A stretch of 64,000 nt of DNA from Desertivibrio insolitus (GCF_017355965.1 NZ_JAFIQW010000002.1:331170-395169); one strand, 5' to 3'. Shown: positions 24,265 to 33,281, counted from the first letter of the stretch. Made by a program: numbers and translations. The notes: generated by a model from the letters alone, not told the origin.

Positions 24265-25313
24265 AGACCGTCTTCCGCACGACGATCCTGATGCTGCTCG
24301 CCGCGCTGTTCGCGGCGTACCACGTCGTGCTCGCACTGACGAGCCTCAACCGCGTAGCCGATACGCGCTTCGTCGTCGTCGCGCTCGCGCTCTACGTGGC
24401 CGCGATGGCGGCGAGCCTCTCCGGCACGAAGCGGCTGCGGCTCGAACTCGTCGTCGCCCTGTTCAACCTCGCCGTCGCGATCGCCGTGCCCCTCCTCGTC
24501 ACGAGCCAGCTCGACCCCGCGGATGCCACGAACGGCGCGTACTCCACCTGGTACGTCGGCGCGATCGGCATGCTCCTCGCCGTCACGGCCGCCCGCTCGC
24601 GGGTGCCGTACGCGTGGATGGGCATGGCGTTCCTCATCTTCCACATCGTCGTGTGGGCGGGACCCGCCGCCCTCGTGCCCATCGGCATCACCGGCGCCCT
24701 CGCCTGGACCGCCGCGGCCACCGCGATCTCCCGCGCCCTCGAGAACGCCCGCCGGGAGCGCATCACCTACGCCACCGCCGAGCGCGGCGCCGCGCAGTGG
24801 AAGGCCGCGCAGGACGCGCGCCTCGTCGAGCGCCGTGACCGCCTCCAGCAGACCAGCGGCCGCACCCTGCCGATGCTCTACCGCATCGTCGACAGCGCGG
24901 GCCGCCTCACGAGCCGCGAGCGCGACGAGTGCCGCTACCTCGAGCAGGCCATGCGCGACGAGATCCGCGGCCGGATGCTGCTCAACGACGCCGTCCGCGA
25001 CGTCGTCATGGACCAGCGCCGTGCCGGCTCCACCGTGACCCTCCTCGACGAGGGCGGCCTCGACGAGCTGCCGACCCCGCAGCTCGAGCGCGTGCGCGAT
25101 GCGCTTGCGGAGTCGCTCCGGCCGCTCAGCCCGGGCAAGATCGTGATCCGCACCGCGGGCGAGCGCTCGCCCCACGCCGTCACGGTGGTCGCGCTCGAGC
25201 AGAAGGACGAGTCCGCCTCGCTCCTCGGCGACGACGACTCGGATGACTCGGTGCAGGCCTTCATCCAGATCCCGCGCGACCCGCAGACCGCGGCCTCCGT
25301 CGGCAGCAAGTAG
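24261..25313 (+). CDS. Membrane protein with kinase-like architecture but no ATPase domain
   Basis: 350 residues from GTG 24261, overlapping the kinase stop (GTGA). Residues 5-165 hold about five membrane helices; the cytoplasmic rest begins with a long helix (170-215) and has an alpha/beta part but lacks readable N-, G1- or G2-boxes and a phospho-acceptor His. It looks like an accessory or degenerate partner of the histidine kinase, perhaps modulating it through the helical segment. I do not recognise a named family. Confidence 0.7.
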   Translation: MKTVFRTTILMLLAALFAAYHVVLALTSLNRVADTRFVVVALALYVAAMAASLSGTKRLRLELVVALFNLAVAIAVPLLVTSQLDPADATNGAYSTWYVGAIGMLLAVTAARSRVPYAWMGMAFLIFHIVVWAGPAALVPIGITGALAWTAAATAISRALENARRERITYATAERGAAQWKAAQDARLVERRDRLQQTSGRTLPMLYRIVDSAGRLTSRERDECRYLEQAMRDEIRGRMLLNDAVRDVVMDQRRAGSTVTLLDEGGLDELPTPQLERVRDALAESLRPLSPGKIVIRTAGERSPHAVTVVALEQKDESASLLGDDDSDDSVQAFIQIPRDPQTAASVGSK

Positions 25314-25353
25314 CGGCAGGCGCGCCGCCGCGACCGTCTCGTCCTGACGCGCA

Positions 25354-25413
25354 ATGCGCGCCTCCTGGCGAGATGCGCACCTAGAACTGCGCACGCCGAC
25401 AACAGGTGCGCAT
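25354..25413. repeat. Imperfect palindrome with central TGCGCA pair
   Basis: ATGCGCGCCTCCTG at 25354 and CAACAGGTGCGCAT ending at 25413 are inverted copies (imperfect). Inside, GATGCGCACCT (25372-25382) is an exact inverted match of AGGTGCGCATC (25404-25414). Two TGCGCA words flank the centre. The layout recalls the 69-bp elements, but the boundaries are less clear. Confidence 0.5.
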
Positions 25414-25469
25414 CCGACGCAGCCGGCCCGACGGCGCCGGGGCCGGCGCGCGCGGAGCGCCGTTAACGG

Positions 25470-25557
25470 AAAGAGGGCCGGAGCGATGCTCCGGCCCTCA
25501 GAACCCCGGGTCGAGGAGGTAACCCGAATACCTCCTTGACCCGCCCCCGAGACGCGC
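25470..25557 (-). ncRNA. Possible small RNA with two strong hairpins
   Basis: Upstream of the terminator lies a second inverted repeat (25508-25521 with 25529-25542, loop of seven bases) that contains AAGGAGGTA against TACCTCCT, i.e. ribosome-site and anti-ribosome-site sequences. A TAGGGT at 25569-25564 could be a -10 box for the minus strand. The first hairpin is perfect on the plus strand with a G-U pair and has one A-C mismatch on the minus strand, so the direction is not certain. No known RNA family is recognised. Confidence 0.3.
25473..25499 (-). terminator. Strong intrinsic terminator
   Basis: Perfect 12-bp stem, GAGGGCCGGAGC (25473-25484) with GCTCCGGCCCTC (25488-25499), and a 3-base loop. 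On the minus strand it is followed by TTTCC, so it most likely ends a minus-strand transcript: the accD-epsilon operon or a small RNA in the gap. Confidence 0.75.
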
Positions 25558-25884
25558 CCGCTTACCCTAGTCGGCGACGTCTGGTGGTGTTACTCCGAGA
25601 GAGACACCTAGCACTGTCTTTCTTGCAGTGACTCAACGATAAACCAGCCCTCGCGTCTTTGGGAAGAGATCGGGGGACAATTTTTCCGCCGATTCCGCCG
25701 CTTCCCTGCGATCACGGGGGCCAGGCGAAGGGTCGCCCCAGCAACTGGGGTACAAATGAGGACACGAGGAAAAGTCGCGAGGGACAGGCCTCTTGCGCCG
25801 CAAAACCGCGCTGACGCGACGGAATCAGTGCAGCAGGAGCAGGAGTACGACGGATTCCGCAAAACACGCCGCGCGGAACTTCTG
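25558..25884. other. Gene-free stretch downstream of the epsilon subunit gene
   Basis: It contains two short hairpins on the plus strand (GGTGT/ACACC near 25586-25608 and CACTG/CAGTG near 25612-25630) and no convincing gene; the frames here have atypical composition and overlap the epsilon gene. It may be the leader of the possible small RNA or a long 3' untranslated region. Confidence 0.4.
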
Positions 25885-26112
25885 CTATCCGCCGAATCCG
25901 CGCCAAACCGTGTCACTCGAACTGGGGGTGCCCCGCAGGGCCCTCCGTGAGCGCTCCCATCCGTTGCGCGCGGGCCCGGATTCGCGGCGCTGCAGAGCGT
26001 CGTGCTCCTCCGCGAGCGCCTGCACCACGGCCGTGACCGCCGCCATCTCCTCCTCGGTGGGGGAGCCGGCGACGACCTCGATCGAGGCGGCGTCGAGGGG
26101 CTGCTCGCTCAC
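25885..26112 (-). CDS. Acyl-CoA carboxylase epsilon subunit
   Basis: 75 residues from a GTG that overlaps the AccD stop (GTGA). The core [20 protein letters not shown] matches the actinobacterial epsilon family (residues 10-29). The tail ends with the usual basic and aromatic pattern, [10 protein letters not shown] and VWRGFGG. In relatives epsilon binds between AccA3 and AccD and stimulates the complex. Many annotations miss this gene because of its size. Confidence 0.88.
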   Translation of the reverse strand: MSEQPLDAASIEVVAGSPTEEEMAAVTAVVQALAEEHDALQRRESGPARNGWERSRRALRGTPSSSDTVWRGFGG

Positions 26113-27725
26113 AGCGGGATGTTCCCGTGCTTCTTCGGCGGCAGGCTCGCGCGCTTGGTCTTCAGAGCGCGGAGCGCCCTGATGACGGCGACGCGCGTCG
26201 CGGCCGGCTCGATCACGTTGTCGAGCTCGCCGCGCTCGGCGGCGAGGAACGGGCTCGCCACGTTGTAGGTGTACTCGTTCGCGAGCTTCGTGCGCACGGC
26301 GGCGACGTCCTCGCCGGCCTCCTCCGCGCGGCGCAGCTCGGAGCGGTACAGGATGTTCACCGCGCCCTGGCCGCCCATGACGGCGATCTCGGCGGTCGGC
26401 CATGCGAGGTTGATGTCGGCGCCGAGCTGCTTCGAGCCCATGACGATGTACGCGCCGCCGTACGCCTTGCGCGTGATGACGGTGACGAGCGGCACTGTCG
26501 CCTCGGCGTACGCGTAGAGCAGCTTCGCGCCACGGCGGATGACGCCGGTCCACTCCTGATCGGTGCCGGGCAGGTAGCCGGGCACGTCGACGAGCGTGAG
26601 GATCGGGATCGAGAACGCGTCGCAGAAGCGAACGAAGCGCGCGGCCTTCTCGCCGGCCTCGATGTTGAGCGTGCCGGCCATCTGCGAGGGCTGGTTCGCG
26701 ATGATGCCGACCGAGCGGCCCTCGACGCGACCGAAGCCGACGACGATGTTGGGCGCGAACAGGGGCTGCACCTCGAGGAACTCGCCGCCGTCGACGATGT
26801 GCTCGATCACCGTGTGCACGTCGTACGGCTGGTTGGGGGAGTCGGGGATCAGCGTGTTGAGCTTGCGGTCGGCATCCGTCACCTCGAGCTCCACCTCGCT
26901 GGCGTACTCGGGCACGTCGGCGAGGTTGTTGTCGGGCAGGAAGCCGAGCAGGGTGCGCGCGTAGTCGAGGGCGTCGTCCTCGTCGCTCGCGAGGTAGTGC
27001 GAGACACCGCTCGTGCGGTTGTGCGTCAGTGCGCCGCCGAGCTCCTCGAAGCCGACGTCCTCACCGGTCACGGTCTTGATGACATCCGGGCCCGTGACGA
27101 ACATGTGGCTCGACTTGTCGACCATGATCACGAAGTCGGTGAGCGCGGGGGAGTAGACGGCGCCACCCGCGGCCGGGCCCATGATGATCGAGATCTGGGG
27201 GATGACGCCCGAGGCGGCGGTGTTCAGGCGGAAGATCTCGCCGTACTTGCCGAGCGCGACGACGCCCTCCTGGATGCGCGCGCCGCCCGAGTCGAGCATG
27301 CCGATGATCGGCACGCCCGTCTTGAGCGCGAGCTCCATGACCTTGATGATCTTCTCGCCCGCGACCTCGCCGAGCGAGCCGCCGAAGATCGTGAAGTCCT
27401 GCGCGTAGACCGCGACCTGGCGGCCGTGAATCGTGCCGGTGCCCGTGACGACCGCGTCGCCGTAGGGTCGCTTCGCGTCCATGCCGAAGGCGTGCGTGCG
27501 GTGCCGCACGAACTCGTCGATCTCGACGAACGAGCCGTGGTCGAGCAGCTGTTCGATGCGCTCACGGGCGGTCTTCTTGCCCTTGGCATGCTGCTTCGCG
27601 ATCGCGGCCTCGCCGCTCGCCGTCACGGCCTCGTGATAGCGGTCCTTGAAGTCGGCGATCTTGCCCGCCGTGGTCAGCATGTCGTGAGCGGGTGCCGCGG
27701 AGCCGGCCTTGTCGGATTCGGTCAC
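26109..27725 (-). CDS. accD: Acyl-CoA (propionyl/acetyl-CoA) carboxylase beta subunit, carboxyltransferase
   Basis: 538 residues from GTG 27725, preceded by AAGG; a GTG at 27734 would add three. Carboxyltransferase with two crotonase-like halves. Visible: [38 protein letters not shown] (first oxyanion GG), and [20 protein letters not shown] (second). It transfers CO2 from biotin of AccA3 to acyl-CoA, giving malonyl- or methylmalonyl-CoA. The epsilon subunit follows with a 4-base overlap. Confidence 0.94.
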   Translation of the reverse strand: MTESDKAGSAAPAHDMLTTAGKIADFKDRYHEAVTASGEAAIAKQHAKGKKTARERIEQLLDHGSFVEIDEFVRHRTHAFGMDAKRPYGDAVVTGTGTIHGRQVAVYAQDFTIFGGSLGEVAGEKIIKVMELALKTGVPIIGMLDSGGARIQEGVVALGKYGEIFRLNTAASGVIPQISIIMGPAAGGAVYSPALTDFVIMVDKSSHMFVTGPDVIKTVTGEDVGFEELGGALTHNRTSGVSHYLASDEDDALDYARTLLGFLPDNNLADVPEYASEVELEVTDADRKLNTLIPDSPNQPYDVHTVIEHIVDGGEFLEVQPLFAPNIVVGFGRVEGRSVGIIANQPSQMAGTLNIEAGEKAARFVRFCDAFSIPILTLVDVPGYLPGTDQEWTGVIRRGAKLLYAYAEATVPLVTVITRKAYGGAYIVMGSKQLGADINLAWPTAEIAVMGGQGAVNILYRSELRRAEEAGEDVAAVRTKLANEYTYNVASPFLAAERGELDNVIEPAATRVAVIRALRALKTKRASLPPKKHGNIPL

Positions 27726-27901
27726 GGCCTTCACCCTACCGGCGCCCTCCTGTCGCCCCCGGTTGTGGAATCCCTACAGGAATCCGCCGAGACTCCGCAC
27801 CGGTTGTTCACCCGCGGTTCACAGGACCCTCTTCTTCCCTGCCTACCGTGCCGTCCACTCGGCCGCGACGATCGTGGCAGGAGCAGAACGAGGGGAGCAC
27901 G

Positions 27902-28795
27902 GTGAACGACGCGCGCAGGTCAATCCCGGTCGCCTGGGTCGAGTCGCCGCTCCAGCTGCTCTCCGCCGTCGAGTGGGCCGCCGCGAGCGGATCTCCCCTC
28001 CGGATCGTGCCCCGGGCGACGCACCGCCAGATGACCGCGACCCGCGGTGAACTGCTCCGCCGCGGGCTGCCCGCCGGCGTCACGATCGACCCGCCGACCC
28101 GGCTCGTGCCCGCGGGGCTCCTGCTCGACAGCGAGCACTGGGTGCTCGGCGACGCGTTCTCGGGCGTGGTGCGCGCCGCGCTGACCACCGGCTTTCCGGA
28201 CCGGGTCACGCTGCTCGACGACGGACGGATGTCGCTGCACCTCGCCCAGGTGCTCGCCTCGAGCACCCCGTACTCCCGCCCCGGCCACACCGAGAGCACG
28301 CTGCACGCCGTGCTCGGCAGCGCCGCGCGACGCGTGCTGCTGCGCCTCGCCCGCCGTGGCGACCTCGCGTTCTTCAGCGCGTTCCCGGTGGCGGATGCCG
28401 CGGGCGACCGCGTGCGCGCCGAGGGCAATGCGTTCGAATGGCTCCGCTCGACCGCGGCCGGCGCCGCTCCCAGTCATCCGCGGGTGCTCCTCGGCAGCGC
28501 CGCCGCCGTCGACGGCCGCATCGGCGAGGGCGAGTACGAGAAGTGGGTGCGGCGGCACGCCCGTCCGGGAACCCTGTTCGTGCCGCACCGGCGTGAGGAC
28601 CAGGAGCGTGCCGCCGCGCTCGCGCAGGAGACCGGGATGGACCTCGACCGCTCCGACCTGCCGGTCGAACTCGCGCTCTCGGGTCATCCGGGGCCCGTCG
28701 AGATCGTGAGCCTGCCCTCGAGCGCGCTCACCACGCTCGAGCTCGTGCTCGCCGACGCCCGGCGTCGATTCATCGTCGAGGAGGTGGCGCGATGA
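27902..28795 (+). CDS. Probable glycosyltransferase of a nonulosonic-acid operon (polysialyltransferase-like)
   Basis: 297 residues from GTG 27902, after the motif GAGCACG. The N terminus, VAWVESPLQLLSAVEWA, recalls the start of GT52/polysialyltransferase-type enzymes; LGDAFSGVV and TLLDDGRMSLHL follow as in those families, and a late VPHRREDQERAAAL contains the HR pair. Family assignment is tentative. First gene of a four-gene run with 4-base overlaps (ATGA), next to NeuA- and NeuB-like genes, so the acceptor is probably a sialic-acid-like or Kdn-type polymer. Confidence 0.6.
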   Translation: MNDARRSIPVAWVESPLQLLSAVEWAAASGSPLRIVPRATHRQMTATRGELLRRGLPAGVTIDPPTRLVPAGLLLDSEHWVLGDAFSGVVRAALTTGFPDRVTLLDDGRMSLHLAQVLASSTPYSRPGHTESTLHAVLGSAARRVLLRLARRGDLAFFSAFPVADAAGDRVRAEGNAFEWLRSTAAGAAPSHPRVLLGSAAAVDGRIGEGEYEKWVRRHARPGTLFVPHRREDQERAAALAQETGMDLDRSDLPVELALSGHPGPVEIVSLPSSALTTLELVLADARRRFIVEEVAR

Positions 28796-29535
28796 GCGTC
28801 GTCGCGATCATCCCCGCGCGGGGCGGCTCCAAGGGCGTGCCGGGCAAGAACCTGCGGCCGGTGGGCGGCGTGCCGCTGATCGTCCGCGCCGTGACATCCG
28901 CCCGGTCCGCCGCGTCGATCGACCGCGTCGTCGTCTCCACCGACGACACCGACATCGCGATGCTCGCCCGCGCGGCCGGAGCCGAGGTCGTCGCGCGGCC
29001 GGCCGAGCTCTCGGGCGACACCGCCTCGAGCGAGTCGGCGCTGCTGCACGCGCTCGACACCCTCGGCGAGGAGCCCGAGGTCACCGTGTTCCTGCAGGCC
29101 ACCTCGCCGTTCATCGACCCCGCCGACCTCGACGCCGCCGTCGGGCGCGTGCTGACGGGGGAGAACGACGTCGTGTTCGCCGCGTTCGAGACCTACGCCT
29201 TCCTGTGGCGGGTCGGCGAGGGCGGCGCCGAGGGCGTCAACCACGACCGGCGCACCCGCCCCCGCCGGCAGGACCGCGAGCCGTCGTTCCAGGAGACCGG
29301 CGCCTTCTACGTGCTCCGCACCGCGGGCTTCCGCGCCGCGGGCCACCGCTTCTTCGGCCGCGTCGGCGTCGCGCTCACCGACGAGCGCCGCGCCCTCGAG
29401 GTCGACACCCTCGAGCAGCTCGAGCTCGCCCAGGCCGTCGCCCGCGTGCTCGACGCCCGAGCCCCCGAACGTCCCACCCCCGAGCGGCCCGACGCGGCCG
29501 CCCGGCCCCTTCCCACCGAGAGGACCACAGCATGA
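28792..29535 (+). CDS. Acylneuraminate cytidylyltransferase-family protein (CMP-nonulosonate synthase)
   Basis: 247 residues. Activates a nine-carbon sugar acid with CTP. The nucleotide-binding IPARGGSKGVPGKNLRPVGG motif (residues 7-26, with RGGSKG) and VVVSTDDTDIAMLAR, ARPAELSGDTASSESALLHAL, FLQATSPF and QETGAFYVLRT are conserved in CMP-Neu5Ac/Kdn/Pse synthetases. The last 30 residues are a Pro/Arg/Glu-rich low-complexity tail. ATGA overlaps on both sides. Confidence 0.9.
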   Translation: MSVVAIIPARGGSKGVPGKNLRPVGGVPLIVRAVTSARSAASIDRVVVSTDDTDIAMLARAAGAEVVARPAELSGDTASSESALLHALDTLGEEPEVTVFLQATSPFIDPADLDAAVGRVLTGENDVVFAAFETYAFLWRVGEGGAEGVNHDRRTRPRRQDREPSFQETGAFYVLRTAGFRAAGHRFFGRVGVALTDERRALEVDTLEQLELAQAVARVLDARAPERPTPERPDAAARPLPTERTTA

Positions 29536-30404
29536 ACGTCAGCATCGGAGCCCGCACCGTCGGCGCGGGGCACCCCGCCTACGTCATCGCCGAGATCGGG
29601 CTCAACCACAACGGCAGCGTCGACGTCGCCAAGCAGCTGATCGACGTCGCGGCCGACGCCGGCGCCCAGGCCGTGAAGTTCCAGAAGCGCACGCCCGCGA
29701 TCTCGACGCCCGAGCACATGAAGGGCGTGCTCCGCGAGACCCCGTGGGGCACGATGACCTACCTCGACTACCGCTACCGCGTCGAGTTCGACCGCGACGA
29801 GTACATCGAGATCGGCGACCACGCGACGCTCCGCGGCCTCGACTGGTTCGCCTCGCCGTGGGACGAGCCGAGCGTCGACTTCCTCGAGGACCTCAACGTC
29901 GTCGCGCACAAGGTCGCCTCCGCGTCGCTCACCGACCTCGGGCTGCTCCTCCGCCTCGCCGAGACCGGCAAGCCGATCATCCTCTCGACGGGCATGTCGA
30001 CGCTCGAGCAGATCGACCGCGCGATCGACGTGCTCGGCACCGAGCGCCTCATCCTGCTGCACGCCACGTCGACCTACCCGCTGCCGCCCGCCGAGGCGAA
30101 CCTGCGGATGATCCCCACGCTCGCCGAGCGTTACCCCGGCGTGCCGATCGGTTACTCGGGGCACGAGACCGGACTCGAGATCTCCCTCGCCGCCGTCGCG
30201 CTCGGCGCGGTGGCGGTCGAGCGGCACATCACCCTCGACCGCACGATGTGGGGCTCCGACCACGGCGCCTCGCTCGAGCCGCGTCAGCTGACCGAGCTCG
30301 TGCGCGACATCCGCACGATCGAGGAGGCCATGGGCGACGGGGTCAAGCGCGTCTTCCCCGGCGAGCTCGCGCCGCTGGCGAAGCTGCGCCGCGTCGGGGC
30401 ATGA
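29532..30404 (+). CDS. N-acetylneuraminate synthase-family protein (nonulosonate synthase), no SAF domain
   Basis: 290 residues. Condenses phosphoenolpyruvate with a six-carbon sugar. NeuB barrel motifs: VIAEIGLNHNGS, AVKFQKR, KVASASLTD, ILSTGMSTL, LLHATSTYPLP, IGYSGHETG, VERHITLDRTMWGSDHGASLEP. Usual NeuB (about 340 residues) carries a C-terminal antifreeze-like SAF domain; here the protein stops at RRVGA after the barrel. Overlaps the following gene by ATGA. Confidence 0.9.
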   Translation: MNVSIGARTVGAGHPAYVIAEIGLNHNGSVDVAKQLIDVAADAGAQAVKFQKRTPAISTPEHMKGVLRETPWGTMTYLDYRYRVEFDRDEYIEIGDHATLRGLDWFASPWDEPSVDFLEDLNVVAHKVASASLTDLGLLLRLAETGKPIILSTGMSTLEQIDRAIDVLGTERLILLHATSTYPLPPAEANLRMIPTLAERYPGVPIGYSGHETGLEISLAAVALGAVAVERHITLDRTMWGSDHGASLEPRQLTELVRDIRTIEEAMGDGVKRVFPGELAPLAKLRRVGA

Positions 30405-31708
30405 CCGGCACCGTCGCGCCGTCGCCGGCGGACGGACCCGCGGCGACCGTGCGACGGACGACCGCGATGGTCGTGGCGGACACTGACTCCTACGTCAAGT
30501 GGGGCGCCGCAGTGCTCGACGGGCTGCCGGGTGGCTGGACCGCGGACCTCGTCGTGCTGCTCTCGGAGAACGCGCCGAGCGAGGCGCAGCTCGCCACCGC
30601 GCTCGCCGGCACGAGCCGGGCGGGCCGCCGCGTGCGGATGCTGCGCCTGCCAGACCTCGTCGCCGTGGTCACGGAGCACACGCCCGACCTCGTGCTCGTC
30701 GCCACGCGCGGGCCCGTGGCCCGGGTGGTGCTGCACGCGCTCAGCCGGCTCGAACGGCGTCCCGTGCTCGTGAGCGGATTCCCGGGCATCAGCTGGCCCG
30801 CGACCCGTCAGGCGATCGACTACCGGGCGCAGGCCGACCTCGTGCTGCTGCACTCGCACCGCGAGGTCGAGTCGTTCTCGCAGATGGCGGAGGAGCGCGG
30901 CGTGGAGTTCCGCGCGGGGCTGTTGACCTTGCCGTTCCTCCGCACCGCGGCATCCGGGAGCTCGGAGGTGCGGAACGAGGTCGTCTTCGCCGTGCAGTCG
31001 ATCGTGCCGAAGGCGCTCGAGGACCGCCGCGCGGTGCTCGACATGCTGGCGGAGTACGCGCAGCGGCATCCGCGGCACCGCGTCGTGCTCAAGGTGCGGG
31101 CGGTCGGCGGCGAGCGACAGACCCACGACGAGCCCCATCCGTACACCGAACTGCTCGTCGAGCGGGGCGAGTCGCCCGCCAACCTCGTCGTCGAGGGCGG
31201 ACCGATGGCGGAGCACCTGCAGCGGGCCGTCGCGCTGGTGACCGTGAGCTCGACCGCGATCCTCGAGGCGCTGGCCGCGGGCGTGCCCGTGCACGCGATC
31301 GGCGACTTCGGCGTCACGAAGCGACTGATCAACCCCGTGTTCGAGCACAGCGGACTGATGGGCGACCGGCGGCGGCTGCTCGCCGGGGACTTCCGCCCCG
31401 TCGACCCGGAGTGGGCGCGGCTGAACTACCTGCACCCCTCGGAGGACAACGACTGGCACGAGCACCTCGAGGCGCTCGTCGAGCAGCGCCGTCGCGAGGG
31501 GCTGCCCCTGCGGCCGCGCGCGGTGCCCGCGCTCGGGGGAGCGCTTCGCCTCGCGTGGGAACGGCAGCGAGCCCTCGGACGCCACGGGTCAACCCCCCTG
31601 GGGATCGTCGCGCTCGCCGTCGGCTACCCCCTGTATCGTGCCGCGAAGCTCCGTCAGAGGATCTCGCGCCGGTTGCGGCGGGAGCGCCCCGACGAGCTCG
31701 CGGTCTGA
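30401..31708 (+). CDS. Putative glycosyltransferase (DUF6716-type)
   Basis: 435 residues. A two-domain GT-B-like protein: an N-terminal Rossmann part (MVVADTDSYVKWG, DLVLVATRGPVARVV, SGFPGISWPATRQAIDYR) and a C-terminal part with QSIVPKALEDRRAVL, VEGGPMAEHLQRA and SSTAILEALAAGVPVHAIGDFG, the last resembling a nucleotide-sugar binding loop of polymer glycosyltransferases. It ends with a basic region. It fits as a nonulosonate transferase, last gene in the operon; the family match is from memory of similar actinobacterial proteins. Confidence 0.65.
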   Translation: MTGTVAPSPADGPAATVRRTTAMVVADTDSYVKWGAAVLDGLPGGWTADLVVLLSENAPSEAQLATALAGTSRAGRRVRMLRLPDLVAVVTEHTPDLVLVATRGPVARVVLHALSRLERRPVLVSGFPGISWPATRQAIDYRAQADLVLLHSHREVESFSQMAEERGVEFRAGLLTLPFLRTAASGSSEVRNEVVFAVQSIVPKALEDRRAVLDMLAEYAQRHPRHRVVLKVRAVGGERQTHDEPHPYTELLVERGESPANLVVEGGPMAEHLQRAVALVTVSSTAILEALAAGVPVHAIGDFGVTKRLINPVFEHSGLMGDRRRLLAGDFRPVDPEWARLNYLHPSEDNDWHEHLEALVEQRRREGLPLRPRAVPALGGALRLAWERQRALGRHGSTPLGIVALAVGYPLYRAAKLRQRISRRLRRERPDELAV

Positions 31709-31842
31709 CCCCGGCACCGAACGGCCCACCGTCGTTCACCCGCCGTACACGCGGCCGGATCGCGTGGCTCGTAGGGTTCGAGATCACCCCTGGTTCGTGA
31801 TCGCCCGGACTCCGGTGCGGCGCTGCGGAAGGAGCTCCATCG

Positions 31843-32649
31843 ATGCTCACGGCAACCCACGACCTGCGCCGCGCGCGGGCCGTCGCCCCGCGACTCGTCC
31901 TGCTCGACGAAGCCGGCTCGACCAACACCGAACTCGTCTCCCGCGCCGCCGACGAGCCCCACTTCTCCGTGCTCGCGACGACCAACCAGACCGCCGGCCG
32001 CGGACGGCTCGGCCGTCAGTGGGTCGCGCCCGCCGGCGCCTCGCTCGCCGTCTCGGTGCTCGTCCGGCCCGGCGCCGAGTCGGGGGAGCCGTTCCCCGCC
32101 GAGAGCCTCGGCTGGCTGCCGCTCGCCGCGGGTGTTGCGATGCTGCGCGCGGTCGAGCCCCTGCTGCCCGCGCGGAACGTGCACCTCAAGTGGCCGAACG
32201 ACGTGCTCGTCGAGGGCGAGGACGGCGTGGAGCGCAAGGTCAGCGGGATCCTCTCCGAACTGGCATCCGACGGCAGCGTCGTCATCGGCGCCGGGGTGAA
32301 CCTCACGCTCACCCGCGACCAGCTGCCGACGCCCACCTCGACGTCGCTCGCCCTCGAGGGGGCGCACGCCGACAACCTGCTCGACCGGGTGCTCGGCGCC
32401 TACCTCGGCGAACTCCGGGAGCTGCTCAGCGTGCTCGAGCTCTCGGCCGACTCCGGCGAGCTGCGCGACGCGGTGGTCGGATGCTGCGGCACCGTCGGAC
32501 GCGACGTCTACGTCGACCTCCCCGACGGCACGCGCACCCACGGCCGGGCGGTGGACGTCGACCGGCAGGGCCGCCTCGTGCTCATGACCACGGATGGCTC
32601 GCGACTCGAGGTGTCGGCCGGGGACGTGACGCACCTGCGGTATGAATGA
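31843..32649 (+). CDS. birA: Biotin-[acetyl-CoA-carboxylase] ligase
   Basis: 268 residues. Makes biotinyl-AMP and attaches biotin to the AccA3 carrier domain. Motifs: STNTEL, the biotinyl-AMP loop TAGRGRLGRQW, LKWPNDVLV, KVSGILSE and a C-terminal SH3-like cap (GRDVYVDLPDGTRTHGRA). No N-terminal helix-turn-helix, so it is a group I ligase without repressor function. Located in the same region as the carboxylase genes. Confidence 0.93.
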   Translation: MLTATHDLRRARAVAPRLVLLDEAGSTNTELVSRAADEPHFSVLATTNQTAGRGRLGRQWVAPAGASLAVSVLVRPGAESGEPFPAESLGWLPLAAGVAMLRAVEPLLPARNVHLKWPNDVLVEGEDGVERKVSGILSELASDGSVVIGAGVNLTLTRDQLPTPTSTSLALEGAHADNLLDRVLGAYLGELRELLSVLELSADSGELRDAVVGCCGTVGRDVYVDLPDGTRTHGRAVDVDRQGRLVLMTTDGSRLEVSAGDVTHLRYE

Positions 32650-32652
32650 CGC

Positions 32653-33192
32653 ATGGCGGGGCAGGAGGGTGACGGCGAGCGCGTCATCGCCCGTCTCCGC
32701 CGCCACGGCCGGGCCCTCGTCTGGCCGACGGTCGCGCTCGCCGCGATCGCCTTCGTGCTCGCGTACTTCGGCGGGCGGCTGCCCGAGGAGTGGCAGAACG
32801 TCGCCCTGCTGATAGCCGCGGCCGTGCTCGCGATCGCGCTGTTCGTCATCCCGCTGCTGCGCTGGCTGAGCCTCAGCTACACGATCACGACGCGGCGCCT
32901 CATCCTGCGCCGCGGACTGCTCGTGCGCGTGCGCCAGGAACTCCTGCACAGCCGCGGCTACGACCTCACCGTGCGCAAGTCCGCGCTGCAGTCGATGTTC
33001 GGCAGCGGCGACCTGCTCATCAACACCGGGCTCGAGCATCCCGTCGTGCTCGAGGACGTGCCGAAGGCCGATCTCGTCCAGGACGCCCTGCACGACCTGA
33101 TGGAGTCGAACATGAACCCCGTCGCTTTCCGGCGCCAGCAGAGCTCGGCGGCCGGCGAGACGGTGCGATTCGAGACGGACGAGCTGCCCTAG
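32653..33192 (+). CDS. Membrane protein with bacterial PH-like domain
   Basis: 179 residues. Two membrane helices (about 22-42 and 49-68) are followed by YTITTRRLILRRGLLVRVRQEL, LTVRKSALQSMFGSGDLLI and HPVVLEDVPKADLVQDALHDLM, the pattern of YdbS/bPH2-type domains. Starts three bases after birA, so it is probably co-transcribed with it, as in many Microbacteriaceae. Function unknown. Confidence 0.85.
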   Translation: MAGQEGDGERVIARLRRHGRALVWPTVALAAIAFVLAYFGGRLPEEWQNVALLIAAAVLAIALFVIPLLRWLSLSYTITTRRLILRRGLLVRVRQELLHSRGYDLTVRKSALQSMFGSGDLLINTGLEHPVVLEDVPKADLVQDALHDLMESNMNPVAFRRQQSSAAGETVRFETDELP

Positions 33193-33281
33193 GCCGCCCG
33201 CCCCCACTGTTCACCTGCCCGACGACACCGTGTCGTGTCGTCGCCACCGGAACCGCGTCCCCCGCTTCCTACGCTGCCCGC

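Noticed and set aside
25608-25916. A minus-strand frame of 102 codons in the gap past the epsilon subunit gene
   Set aside because: It overlaps the epsilon gene in another frame, has an unusual Arg/Cys/Ser-rich composition, and shows no ribosome site or family feature.
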